A stretch of 64,000 nucleotides of DNA from Limnephilus marmoratus (lineage: Eukaryota; Arthropoda; Insecta; Trichoptera; Limnephilidae): NCBI GenBank assembly GCA_917880885.1, contig OU862916.1, forward strand, positions 50,442,831 through 50,506,830, given 5' to 3'. This document shows, piece by piece, positions 21,090 to 33,715 of the stretch (position 1 is its first letter; every line of letters begins with the position of its first letter). The notes beneath the pieces are model-generated. The model searched no databases, was not told where the DNA came from, and saw nothing but the letters and a program-made list of their open reading frames with translations. Position numbers and translations under genes: made by a program.

Positions 21090-22640
21090 TACCTACGAAA
21101 TCCCTAAATCTTCTAAAAAAACAAAGGGATACAGCTTATAAAGCCTGTAAAATACAATTTCCAGAAGAAAGGTGGGAAACCTGTAAGAAACTTAGAAACA
21201 TGTATAGGTACAGAAATAAAACATACCATAAATTCGTATTCGAGGCTAAAAATTATTACCTCTCAAGGAGATTCAAGAAAAATGTGGACTACACTTTAAT
21301 TACACAGAAATTATAAGTGGCAAACAGAGGGAAAACATTAAGGAAGTTCGGTTCCCGATGGAGTTGAAGATGATAAAACTAAAATAGCCAAATTTAATAC
21401 TAAGTGTCGAAAACATAAATAAGAGTATTTCATTATTCACAGATACTTCTTCTCAATCGTCGGAAAGAAGAGAGAATAATAATATTTTCAGGTAACAGTG
21501 AGTATTTAATGAAAAATTTTAATACAATGACGCAAAAATCATCGACGTCTGGAATTACTATAGGCATAATTAAATTTAAGTAGTTTCACTAATAAATTAA
21601 TCTGTGTTAAAGGGAATTTTTCCGCAGTCGTGGAAAACTTCCATAATAACACCAGTGCCTAAAATAATAAATGCTAAAAATTTCGAAGACCTCAGAAAAA
21701 TAAATGGATAACCTACATTTGAACAAATACTAGAATCCATAGTTAAAGAAGAGATGAGAAAATTTATTGAAAAAAAATAACATTCTTGTAAAACAGCAGG
21801 GTTTAGAAACAAATATTCATAATGGAAAACCAGTATGGATCAGAAGAAAAATACAATAGTAGTGTTCTTGAATTTTAGACGTGTTTTTGAAACGATAGAC
21901 AGAGAAATACTAATAATAAAATTAAAAATAGAAAACAAAGAAACAAAATTGGATATCTGAAGAACAACAAGTAAACCTCGGAGTTCCTCAAGGATCTGTA
22001 TTGGGACCGCTCCTATTTATTAAGTATATATATTAATGATATAGTGAAGTGCCTGAAGTACTGTTCTATCAAACTTTTGCTGATGAAACACTTTTATATA
22101 TTATACCAAATAATATCGAAGATGCATTGTCAAAAAAAGCTTTTTTTTAAAGAACACTTCTGTATTATATATTAAAGTTTTTTTTTCTTCGAATAAACTG
22201 AAAATAAATGTAACTAAAAGTAAATTAATGGTATTAGAGAAGAAACTCAACGAAATTACTACCCTTAATATATAAAATAAAAATATTGAAGAAGTAGAAG
22301 AAATTAAATACTCAGGAATCATAATCTATAACAAATTAAAACTAAACACTGACTTTGAAATGTTAAATTAAAAAATTGCAGAAAAGATTAAAATGAAAAA
22401 GAAAAGTGGGATAAAGGGAAAGTTAGACGTCAAAACACGTAAATTGGTCTACAATACCACTGTAGCGTGTCACGTGAATTACTGCACAAGTGTAATCTTT
22501 CTGAGCAGTAAAACACAAGTAAAAAAAATAAAAATAATTCAGAACGGTTCCATACCAACTCAGAATTAAACCATCTGAGAAACACCTCAGAAAGGTCATT
22601 AAAAGCTATGAAAAAATACATTTAAAATTGCCGGTAATCC
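21090..22640 (+). pseudogene. LINE reverse transcriptase, decayed
   Basis: The linker region 21110-21270 reads RDTAYKACKIQFPEERWE and RNKTYHKFVFEAKNYY. The reverse transcriptase is visible from about 21620. At 21971-22022 the frame reads VNLGVPQGSVLGPLLFI, the hallmark block before the catalytic site. At 22040-22105 YCSIKLFADETLLY carries the catalytic box, with the second Asp of the expected FADD replaced by Glu and a one-base shift inside it. Then follow LKINVTKSKLMVLEK and EEVEEIKYSGIIIYNKLKLN. Multiple frameshifts make it inactive. The minus-strand relic at 54990-55364 is the same family. Confidence 0.85.
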
Positions 22641-22787
22641 TAACCTAACTTAATCAATATTTTTTTATCGCCACTCTTTAATGACCTTTATGAGGTGCTT
22701 CTGAGTTGGCTTCATTCTGAGTTGGCCGGTCACCAAATAAAATATACAATAAAAAATAAAAAAAACGCATCTTGCCCCATCCTATCT

Positions 22788-22805
22788 CCCCCCCCCCCCC
22801 CCCCC
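22788..22805 (+). repeat. Poly-C run (18 C)
   Basis: Homopolymer inside the right part of the hAT composite. Just upstream, AACACCTCAGAAAGGTCATT (22580-22600) and its complement near 22675-22700 form a hairpin. Confidence 0.9.
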
Positions 22806-22934
22806 GCCCCCGTTGGTAAATATAATCCTGACGACAATTGCTCTTTCAGATTTACGAGTTGGGGGGCGCTAGAAAAAAAAATATTCTCAAAGTGGGCGGT
22901 GGGCAAAAAAAGGTTGGGAACCTATGATTTAGAC

Positions 22935-25900
22935 CATTAGAAAAGAGTCTTTTTAAATTTATTTTTTAATTTCTAATATAATTTGTCACTTTAATGCTTT
23001 CTGTTCTACAAAAATATATCTACAAAACTGCGAGCGTTATTACTTTAGATTTTCAAAAAAAGTTAATTGTCAAAAATTCTATGTTTATTATTTAAAGAAT
23101 AGGGTAAGCCTAGGTAACTAAAATATAATAATAATAAAAAATAAAAACAAACAGAAAATTACCAGAACCGCGAAAAAGATTCTTCAATCTTCATTTAGTT
23201 CTGGTTGTGAAAGGGTTATGATTACACGGTTTTTATTAAATACCATGAAATGTACTTAATTTGCAAGTATGTACCTACTAAAATTCCTTATTTAATTTAA
23301 TGATTTTGTAAATCATTAAAAATCAGCAGGGAGCTTATTGCACGATTAAAATTTTACATTTATTTGATTGCATGGTTGGAAAGTATGTGCCAATTCAATT
23401 GGCTACATATTTAAGTGTTAATATTTGATTTATATTTATTATTAAGTTAGCAAACCAGCAGTCAATCAACATAAAAATAATAATTGGAAGTAGGTACTAA
23501 ATTTATTGAAAAATATTAAATGAAACAGGAAAATTGGTTTCAGTTTTCCTTTTAAATGCGAAGGTGTCAACAAAATAGGTAACACCTTTTCATTGTCGGG
23601 AAAACGGGTCATTTTTATGTTTAAGTAAGTTAAATAGGTACCTCTCTACGAACCAACGTCACCGGTTTATTGCAACAATGGAAGAAGCTATAGAAATGAG
23701 TTGATAGCAGTTTTCCACGACTAAAGGTAGATTTTTCATCTGTGGTAAATTTTCTACGTATGTGTTCAAAATTGTTTGTGTTCAATTCCGCGCAATCGAA
23801 TCCAACTTCTATCAATATTTCGTTAAGTGTAAAAAAAGAAGTTAAAGTACCTTATTTTAAATTATCATAAATTTTCATGATGAACTGTAAGAATTGTTTT
23901 GAATGCATTCTCAATAAAAATCTCTAAAAAAGTGTAGTTTGCAAAAACAGATTAATTGTTAAGCCTCAAACATCTTATCAGACGCTATTGACTCACTCTG
24001 GAATTTGTCATGAAATGTTTGTTTTTCTATCACTGCAATCCACCGATCCTAGAACACGCTGTTTGGATGTAAAGGAAGGGGACAATGCTATTTTCCTTAC
24101 TCCCTCCCCCAAGCAACCCCCTCGCCAGAACACCTCCTACCCCCATCCCCCAGCGGGGATTACCAATGTCGCCGCCAAATTACCACCGACGCCACAAATG
24201 AGAAATTACCGACACATATTGCTAAGCGGGTCGCGCACTCGAATTAATCAAACGCGTCAGAGATGGTGAAGGTGATGGTCGCTTCCACTGCACTGGGCAA
24301 AAGAAAATAATTACGTTTAAGATGAGACTTTAATTCTGTTCTCAACAGATCTGATGTCATCCGCAAAATGTGCACGCCTTCAATTAAGTATGAATAAAAA
24401 ATATTCAAATTCTAACATCAAGAAGTAAGGGTTGAAAGTCAGATGACGAGTGCTTTCATTTAGAAACGCTTCTACAACCGTGACCTAACACTAATTTCGA
24501 AATAAATTGGTTTGTAAGTTTTCTTAATTCTTTTCGGTGAAATGAAAAAATGAACATTAAACTACGGTAGAGCTACGGAAGATATAAGTTTAACAGATGA
24601 TTAACATGCGCATTGTCAATTACCCCTCCGGACGCTGCACTTCATTGTTTCAATATATGACGGGATGGTCGAATCGCTGATGGCTGCTGCTTCAAGACAC
24701 TAAGAATGTCTCGATGATAGCAAACCTTTAAAAGGAGCAGCACCAGTACGTAGAACCTACTTAAGCTCATGATGCTGGGATTCGCGACAGAACAATATTC
24801 GATTCTCACGCATCTATGGCATACAATCGTAGATCTTAATAAAAAATAACAATGGAATTGACGAATCCTCTGATATCTGGTTGCGTAGAATGTATAGTCA
24901 CACATTTATTGAGAATTTCCTGGATGGAGTTACTAAATGAGCCCTTGCCCGGAATAATGTTGTATCCAACAAAACTATTAATGTTGAGTTATCGATGGAA
25001 TAATGTTGGGCACATTAATACGCATCTTAAGGTAGGAATTATGACAATGCTAATTTTTTTAGGCCTGTGGCAGCCTTTTAAAGTTTGTTTTGTGGAACAA
25101 TGCTGTAAACGCCATTCATCAAAATCACGGCGCATGGTTTAATTTACGGCAATAAATGGTGATAACGAACGTCTTATGGCTTCAACTACAAAGTTTTCAA
25201 AACCAAGAGGCTGAACAATTATGTAAGAAGAGCATGATGCTTTCTGTAAGGTGCCAAGAGTAAAAAAAAACGTTTTGTGGAATAACGTTGTAAGTGAAAG
25301 TGTTCATATACGACATTATTCCAAAAATTCAATGTAAATTCTAGTAATAAACTCTATTTTAATTGATTTTCTAGACAACTTTTCAATTAAAACTCTTAAG
25401 AATTATATATTTTAAATATAAAATGTTATGAAACATAACTGGTTTAGTTTTTTCAATTTTTCTCGGAACTAGAATATTGTTGAATACAACATTCTTCCGG
25501 GCATGGGCTCAATTATTCAAGGTGAAGTCAAGAAAGACATAATAATATTAAAATTATGCAGCGAAAGTAACATGTCAAAACTTTGAGGTTGAGGAATTTC
25601 CGACAGCTATGTGACACTAGCAAAACATTGCCATTCCTGGCTGAAGTGTCAAGAATTTAAAAGATGTCATTAATGCAATCCAACCTCCAATAAGAACGGA
25701 ACACGAAAACGAAGAATAAATATATAAAACGTGGCTTAACGAACTTTTTAAAATGTCGCTTGTAGGTTCTATTTATCTTTAACGTCAACAACGGTATTTG
25801 TTGGTGTGTGTGTGTATTAGATTAATGATTTATTTAGTAAACCAATAAATAACTCCCGAAACAAGAGAACACAGAAATAAACAACAACAAGACAAAGGTG

Positions 25901-28199
25901 ACCATTAAACTGATACCGACGCGCCAGCCACCATATGACGGTGATAAAAATATCAATTTCTCAGACCCAAATTGTAAGAACAGTAAAACAACTTTAATGC
26001 CATGATTAACAAAGGAATGCGGCGTAAAATTATAAATCAAACCCACGTGCTTAAAGATCGATTCTAAAACACACTTAAAAAAATCTTCTTATTTTTCTAC
26101 TTCCTTCACTGAAAATTTAGTTGAGCCTACATGCTCTAAGAAAACCTATAAATATTCCGATTTCTTATTGTCCTGGAGTCATTTGTTTAATTTTATTGAT
26201 CTGTAAGCGTCGCCTGTATTGTTATAGTTCTGGATTTATAGCTTTTTAAGATGAATCTCTCGTAAAAACTAGTCATTTGATAAGATGAACCTACCTTTAT
26301 AATGTGTGGGATGATGAGATCACAAAAAATGAATTTATACGTTAATAACTTATAACTACCTACATATTATATCATCGGATTAAAAAATCAATTGAATTTA
26401 TAAAATTCTGTCACTTTTAACTTATTATGTTAAACAAGATTTAATAATATACCTACTTAAAGTTAGGTAACTGGTATAAAATATCACCTACGCTAGTAAT
26501 TGTACTTTATTTTGCGAAATCTTGTTTCATTGAATTGTTATTACAAGTTGAAAGTTATTCTAATAAATGATTTTCCGATATCTTAAAAATATCATATCCT
26601 TACTGTATTTTCCGTCGAGGTTATGGTTTTTTATTTTATTTTACAACCAGAATATGTATTTTATATTATAATGAAACTGATATTTGCATAATATTTTTGG
26701 CGAATTTGGAAAATTTATTCAAATGAAAATCACTAAAAACAAAAACAAAATATTGTTTCGCAGAAAATTTCTATTTATGACGTTCGGTTCCAATAATATG
26801 AATAATTTTTAATTTCCTTTGTGAAACCAGGTTACTGAAAAAAAATCATGATTAATATCAAGTCAATTTGATATATGAATCATCATGAAACTATATTATA
26901 TCCCAATTCTTGTAAGGTTTTCTTTCGCATGCCATTTTTGAAGGTGTGACTAATACAGTGAATTTCCAATTAAAATTTTATGATTCGCTAATAGAGTTCA
27001 TTTTCAACAAAATGTTAAAATTTAAAAAAATATCAAGTTAATGTAATGTTTGTTTAGGTGACGCTTCACCCGAGGTTATTTTTTTCCTACCTAGTGACAT
27101 TATAAATACACAAACCAAAAGTTCATTCAAAAGTAAGATCATTGATCTCCTTCAATAAACCTGTCTATCATGACTATTTCATATTCCATAATGTGAATAT
27201 TATGCATGTATAAATATTAAGGTACTTATTTATATGTACATGATTTGCATATACCTATATATTTAAGCATATTCATTTTCTTTTTTGTTTCTGTGTATCG
27301 CTAAAATTATGCTTTTCTTGTAACTTAAATTCTACTGCTTCAAAATTCCTTTCAAATCTTTTATGTTTTTTTTAAATTGAATTATCCTCGCTGAATTACC
27401 ATTCCTGTTATATTTTCATCTCAACGCAGGAATTTCACTCCTAGTGAGATGAGCAATACCTAAGTTTAAAAATATGTAATTATAATTTGTAAGTACAAAA
27501 AAAATATTAAATAAAAAATATACAAGAGCCATTTTAAACAATTAAAAAGATTTTTAGTTATGTAAAGTAAAAATAAAGATTGTTCTGAAAATACCATTGT
27601 AAAATACCGTTCGTATATTTTAGGATATTTTTTCGTGATACGTCATAATATGACAACATGCGTCACAGGTCACAGTAAATTATTCATCAATCTGAAATAA
27701 TTAACTTTTTACGCAAAAACGTATATGGAGGTAGGCAATATGAATTCTATAGATCAAGAAGAGTGATATATATACACGTTTAAAGTTCACAATCTTAAAA
27801 ACTTAATTTAAAAAATATATATTAGCATTTTTTACATTATTCTGAAGCTAGCGAGGTATCCGTGTTTGAAAACATAACAAATATACGTATTCGAAATTCA
27901 CTTACGTTTTCACCAAGGATATAAAGAAATGATAGAGCGAGGAAGGAAAAGATAAATAACCTACCTCAACAGTAGTATCAGCTGTCAGACCCTTGTAATT
28001 CGCCTCAGAGGAAATCAATGGAATGTTATGCACTCTTATTCAGATGAAACCACAATATTTTATTTATATAATAAGTCCATCAAAACACGTAACTATTAAT
28101 ACTTTTATTGTATTTTCCATTCACCGTATAAAATATCCCCTACGATGTTCTAAAAACAACGTAACACATGCAAGTTTATAATTTTCCACTCGACGATAG
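22935..28199. other. Unique AT-rich DNA, no gene supported
   Basis: The longest repeat-free stretch of the window. Frames stay under 100 codons and none resembles a known protein. 23988-24280 is GC-richer with pyrimidine runs. 25802-25815 is a short (GT)n. Confidence 0.45.
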
Positions 28200-28480
28200 G
28201 TATGTCAACACAGATCAATTTTGACAGGACTTCGAATGCCACGTGCTCCGAGTTTGACGTTTACTATTGTCAAAAAACGCGCGGGCTTTTTGACAGCTGC
28301 TGTTATTTTCGTTTCGATCGGTATTCCGGCGGAAGTAGCCGGCGTGTATTTTTTCCCCCGAAGCTGGAAAATCGACCTTTTCTATAGAAGTCGCGAATCG
28401 CACTGACCAAGGGTTGACTCCATACAAGCGGATAGGCTGACGGCCACCAGAAGCGGGGGCGAGCCGCACATAAAACATGA
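28200..28480. promoter_or_regulatory. GC-rich, promoter-like patch
   Basis: Local GC and CpG rise sharply, with repeated TTTGACG, TTGTCAAAA and TTTTTGACAG motifs around 28253-28300 arranged in both orientations. Minus-strand frames of 89 and 125 codons cross it but are unrecognised. In many insects TGACAG/CTGTCA motifs cluster near transcription starts; applying that here is inference. Confidence 0.3.
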
Positions 28481-29675
28481 ACACCTAACCAAAAGGCTTC
28501 AACAAATTCCTTATTACAACGGAAAACGCTCATATTTTTGTACTTATTCTCTTTGCACTTCACTCCACGCTCTCTTTTATATAGATTAATTTGGACTACG
28601 GGGATTGTTTTCAACGCGATAAGTGCACTTTTTGGCACCTCGCAAAACTGCGCAATATCATTCCACCACTTAACTTTCACATTGAAATTAGATCTAACTT
28701 TTTTACAATGTGTTAGTATTTTACCAGCAGCTTACCTTTATTTTACGTAGATTCGTCCTCAGGGACGTAATGCGGCCAGTACTTTACTTACTGGACTTAG
28801 CTAGTACCTTCTTGGGGTTAGAAATTTTCTTTCGCAGAGGAAGAAAAAAATATAAAAGTACGTCGGTTCTTATTTATTTTAACTCTGTCAGTCTGGCCGG
28901 TTGCATCGCTATTAACCCCATCCAGAACCACTCGCAGATAAGCTCTTCAAATGGATGTGGCTAATTGTAGAAAGGTTAATCATTAACACATTCTTTTGTT
29001 CCTCTTACGAGAATTGGTTTTGACTTTTCTGTTCGTGGCACGTATTGTATTTACTCCTTGATTGTGGTTATTTGAGGCTCGATGTTTGCATTGTTCGCGT
29101 CTATTTTGAGTGCATTCCGCGTGTGTATTTGTGTGTTTATTTCCCTCATGAGGGGTAAAAGAAAATAATTGTTGGGGGAGGAATGACTTCTCTCTTGATT
29201 GGAATTACAAATTAGATCGATTGCTTCTTGTCGGAGTATTCTGTGGGCACTAGTTACTATTATTTATGTGGAGGAAAGAAAATTATTAATCAAAATAAAT
29301 TACTTGGTAGGTTTGGGGTCCTAAGAATATTTACAACCTTCAATACAACTTGTAGATACACTGTGATTATACCAAATTTCGTAAGTTGGTCGCTTTTATC
29401 AAAGTTTAGTCTCGGCAAAACCTTGTTGGGGTAGGACTTCGATATAGGTGGACATGCTTTTTAAAGAACTCTAAGGTCGTTTTTAACGTTTCGTTGAGGG
29501 GTTTGCTGTTTTGGTTCAAACTTTAAAAATAATTGAAACAATAAGAATTTTTCATTCAACCTTGGGATAATTAGAACAACGAAAAATTGTTTCAAAAAAT
29601 TAGCGATAATACAACGTTTTTACATTTGGAAATAAAATTTCTTTTTTACCTGAAAAAAAAAATTATTTCCTACCT
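28481..29675. other. No gene supported
   Basis: AT-rich DNA with short unrecognised frames. Confidence 0.4.
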
Positions 29676-30240
29676 TGATGGCCTCTGTGGTCGAGGGGTA
29701 AGGTAATCCGAAGTACGCGAGACCGAATCCGGCGGGCGCAAACACATTTTTTAAATTTGATTATTGTTTTATAGAGCTTTCACACAAACAAAGTATTGAA
29801 TTACGTAAGTCTAAACTTAAACTTTAGGGTGCACAGTTAACACTCATGCTGTGCAAGCGGGTTCCCTACCGAGCAACGGACCATCCCAGTGTATTAATTT
29901 ATTTATTTCACAATTAATTATTAAAAAATATGTAGTATATTTGCGGCACGTTCAAGAGTAGGATAATATCTCAGTATCGTCCTGGTGTAAGTCCAACATT
30001 CAGAATTAAAACGTTGCTTGAAATGGCTTTAGCCTTGTTTGGTGACCAGATCTGAATAGCCAAGTACTTCCCACCTCTCTCTTCCCCATCTCCTTCCCCT
30101 CTCCAATACCTTCAGCCTCACAACATATCCCAATAGGGGATGCCTAGTCTCACTGGCTCTGGACAGGGGCAGCTGGGACTAGATTTTATAAGAGTCCCAG
30201 CTTAAGTTATACTCTAAAAATTATGGAGAAGATTACAATT
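29676..30240 (+). mobile_element. tRNA-derived SINE, copy 2, with an internal insertion
   Basis: The head GATGGCCTCTGTGGTCGAGG starts near 29678; its B box is decayed. The body landmarks GTATATTTGCGGCACGTTC, ATCGTCCTGGTGTAAG, GACCAGATCTGAATAGCC and GTCTCACTGGCTCTGGACAG follow. Between head and body, about 29770-29890 holds roughly 120 bp absent from the other copies. The last 50 bp differ from copy 1. Confidence 0.75.
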
Positions 30241-31738
30241 TTTTTTTTTAAAATGAATTGGGGCAGTTTAACTACGTTGTGACGTATGTCAAGAGATAGT
30301 TACTAATTCTCTGTAGGTGACATTGAAGATGTCGATGCTCAATGCACAGTCGTTAGGCAGTTGCCCTGCTTAATGGTGCATTCTGAAAGGCATAAGTTCT
30401 CGCTTTCGGAGCATAAAAAAGTGCGTAGGATCTCCCACAAGTATACGCGTTAGGGACATATAAGTTGATCTCCTTCAAAAAGTTGAGGTATTCACATTAA
30501 AAAAAGTAATTTAATATGTCCTTAATCACAAGAAAGAAGTGTCCTTAATTGTAAATGAAACGAGAAATTAATGAGGTTTTGATAACAATGCAAGCTGCTC
30601 ATATAAATTGATAAGTTTCATGTACCAGGAGCAGTGAACACAGAAGGAGATAATATACATTATGAAGGCGTTAATTAAATTTGAACGCACACCGCCGCAA
30701 TAAGCAAGATGGTGGTCTATTGTCTCCAGTTCCCCTGCATTCATCCCAAATACCGCATTCGCCCAGTATATTACGGCAATAATGCGAAAACATAAAAGAA
30801 AGCAGAAAAATCCATTAGTTCATTTTGTTATATTAAGTCGCGGACTAAGTATCTTTCCTTTGTATGCAAGGCTTAGCAGGACTAGGCTATGGACGCGATA
30901 ATACCGACTTCAGCAGTAGAGTGCGTTCGACTAAAAATCACCATTCCTACCAAATTGACTGAATAGGTAAAAAAAATATTCATTTAGATTAGTTTATTAC
31001 TTTAATAAATCTGGTCTCACTGATAGCTGGATTTATTTTTTAACAATCTTGGTTTTTAGTAGGTGCAAATAAAACTTTTAAAATCATAGCTTATTGATAT
31101 TATCGTCAAGGGTCCCAAAGACTGCAATGGGATGGTTATTTGGAAAAAATTCAAGATTTTTTTCATTCCGAACACAAAACTGAAGTGTGATATTACAGCA
31201 AGAACGTAGATAACACAAGGCAAATCGTGATTATCGTTCCACCACATTTACCACTGTACGATTACAACCCCCCCCCCCCCCCCCTTTTTAATATGGCTCG
31301 GCCTAGCGCCCTGTGGATGCCCAGTGAAATTTAATAAATTGATAATAAATAACACACATGGATTATGAATGTATTAACAAATGTTCGTCGGTTGGACGGT
31401 GTTATGAATTTCCTCATCAATTAAGCGCCAATTGGTGATTTAGCGCCTGTTAACTAAGATTTTCACATAATAAAAAAAATATGTTTCAGCGTTTAAAAAT
31501 AAATGCATCTAGGAAAACGACTATGGAATGCATTTAACAATAAAAATATAAATGGTGAAATTAAAAAATCAAAAAATTTCGTAAACTTATAAAGATTTAC
31601 CTAAGGATGTATATTTAAGCTACAACTTTTTTTTATTTATAAAAATAAAGAAGAAAATTAAATTAATTTATAAAATTAAAGACTAAATAAATTGTGTTCA
31701 TCTGTCTAAAATGTTCGACAATACATGTAAATTATTTA
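30241..31738. other. No gene supported; poly-C at 31268-31284
   Basis: Unique sequence apart from a 17-C homopolymer. Confidence 0.45.
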
Positions 31739-32200
31739 ATTCCCTAGTCGAATATCAATTTTTTGTAACTTAAAATCAGTCAAATGTAATAATGTTTTTA
31801 TTGTGTTCTGTAAAATTTTTTTTTTTTATTGTTGTGACACGTGTTTAATTATTTAATTCCCAAGTCGAACATAATTTTTTGTTTTTTATTATTGTGACAC
31901 ATGTTTAATTATTTAATTCCCAAGTCGAATATAATTTTTTTGTAACTTAAAATCAGTCAATTGTAATAATGTTTTTATTGTGTTCTTTAAATATTTTATT
32001 TTTTATTATTGTGACACGTATTTAATTATTTTATTCCCAAGTCGAACATATTTTTTTTGTTTTTTATTATTGTGACACATGTTTAATTATTTAATTCCCA
32101 AGTCTAATATCATTTTTCTGTAACTTAAAATCAGACAATTGTAATAATGTTTTTATTGTGTTCTATAATTTTTTTATTATTGTAACACGTGTTTTATTTT
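31739..32200. repeat. Tandem array of alternating long and short units
   Basis: Each unit starts TTCCC(A/T)AGTCGAA and ends with TTATTATTGTGACACGTGTTT-like sequence. Starts are at about 31739, 31857, 31917, 32034 and 32095, giving lengths 118, 60, 117, 61 and about 105: long-short-long-short-long. The long form has an extra internal TGTAACTTAAAATCAGTCAA..GTAATAATG segment that the short form lacks. This is a small higher-order repeat made of two unit types. Confidence 0.85.
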
Positions 32201-32207
32201 ATCGTTC

Positions 32208-32712
32208 AAGGCCGTTATCAAACTGTGGTTTTGCCACATTGAGTTGACTTTTCAATACGATTTTATTTAACCTTTTTCTATTTTTTATTAAGTGCTTTAT
32301 TAATATTTTCGGTAAAAGTTGATTTATTAGAAAATTAATTGAGTGAATCACTTATAGTTAAAACTTTGGTTTTCACCCTTTAATGTTGAGTTTGATAATA
32401 CAGTTCACAATTCTTTTGTACTTCTAGGGCATTACTTATTAGTCACCTCTCTTGACTATGCTTCCTTATTATTTTGACACCTCCTACCGTACACCCACCC
32501 ACCCTAATCACCACTCCCACTTCCTTCACTGAATAATATCTAATTATTTCTGTTAGTTTTAAAAACGTTAGTTTTAAAAACGTTAGTGAATGACACGGAT
32601 GGGTCGAAATCGGTAGCAAATAAATAACAAATGTTCAATGCAAATCTTCCAAACAAAATATGATAATGCTCCCCAGTTTAATAATAGCCTTGAAAGTCGA
32701 AACAGCTGTCAT
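32208..32712. mobile_element. Partial fold-back element related to FB1
   Basis: Left TTATCAAACTGTGG (32216-32229) and right CCCAGTTTAATAATAGCC..GAAACAGCTGT..CATAATAATAA (32672-32720) match the inner arms of FB1 at 5966-6035 and 6092-6155. The left outer arm is missing and replaced by the alternating array that abuts it. Confidence 0.55.
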
Positions 32713-33236
32713 AATAATAAAAACTAAAATGCTTGCAGATCCTTGCAATAACAGCATTAAATTTGATTAAGGTAATTTAAATTATGAAATTTAATAAATA
32801 AACGGGGATGTACGAATTATAGACAATAACAAGAAATAAATGGAATATTATTTGCACGCAGAGCAGAACAGAGTCTACATCCGATTTAACAGTAACATCC
32901 TCTAATCATATAAGATGACTCCTTTTAGTGGCCCCCTCCGCTATTATCTTTGCTATTATAAGGCACATTTTAGCAGAATACGAGTATGCTTTATTATACT
33001 GTGATCCCACTGCCAACGAGTTTCTACCTCTTGCGCCATCTACCAATACTTAGCCAACAATGTCTGCTAAAACTTAGCGTAATTCACTTTAAGTTGTACA
33101 GGGTGTTTGGAAGCACGTGGTTTAACTTAGTGCATTACTATTTTAATGACAAATGTAATGTAATACCATTTTGCCTGAAAACCTTTTATAGTTTTTTTTT
33201 ATTTTTATTTATTTAAACCTTTTCAAAGAAGAAAGA

Positions 33237-33350
33237 AATATCACAAATCTTGGAGTTTTACTAGATTCTGAAATGATACGCAAGGATCGTATGGAACAAA
33301 TTTTAGAAAAGGCCTATAAACAATTGGGATTTATTTTTAGCCTTGTACCA
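33237..33350 (+). pseudogene. LINE reverse-transcriptase C-terminal fragment
   Basis: The plus frame reads NITNLGVLLDSEMIRKDRME then QILEKAYKQLGFIFSL. This is the conserved segment after the catalytic domain in Jockey/CR1-type LINEs (LGV.LD......H...I..KA...LGFI). About 38 residues survive. Confidence 0.7.
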
Positions 33351-33529
33351 TACCCTGAACTCTTACGAAACTGTCAAACATGTCACAATTTGAGAATGAC
33401 GTTTTGAAAAAACCATCAATTGTTCGATCAAAATAAAATTTTCGACTAAAATCTTTAAATTAATGAATTTAATTGAAGTACTAACCTATGATACTCACCC
33501 AAATCGAATTTTGAAGTTTATCAAGAATT

Positions 33530-33715
33530 ACATTGAATAGGTACCTATTTTAAGTACCAAATTTGATTGATTGTTCTTAAAATACGTAAAAATGAAAGTT
33601 TGTAATGTATGAGAAATGAAAATTTATATTAAAAAATTGCAACAGGTGGCAAGCGAGCTGTTTGAAAATTGAATTTACTGGAACTGAATATACGCGAATA
33701 ATACATTAATAGTTC
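33530..33715 (+). mobile_element. Helitron-like fragment, same family as 19252-20916
   Basis: AATAGGTACCTATTTTAAGTACCAAATTTGA and AAAAAATTGCAACAGGTGGC parallel the sequence at 19600-19710 and 20690-20715. Neither end is preserved. Confidence 0.5.

Larger units (their letters stand above)
18281..22926. mobile_element. Large hAT-bounded composite element
   Basis: A 14-bp terminal inverted repeat, CATAGGTTCCCAAC at 18281-18294 and its complement at 22913-22926, is flanked by the exact 8-bp duplication ATTTAGAC at 18273-18280 and 22927-22934. The 4646-bp interior has no readable hAT transposase. It holds a decayed LINE in two blocks (18421-19220 and 21090-22640), two Helitron-like copies between them and a LINE tail in the opposite orientation. 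The simplest reading is a hAT element that later received a LINE, which in turn received Helitrons. Alternatively the hAT ends mobilised a segment that already contained the LINE. Confidence 0.85.

Noticed and set aside
28303..28680. 125-codon minus-strand frame
   Set aside because: No similarity recognised and it overlaps a GC-rich patch where stops are rare; not enough to call a gene, though it is the longest frame outside repeats.
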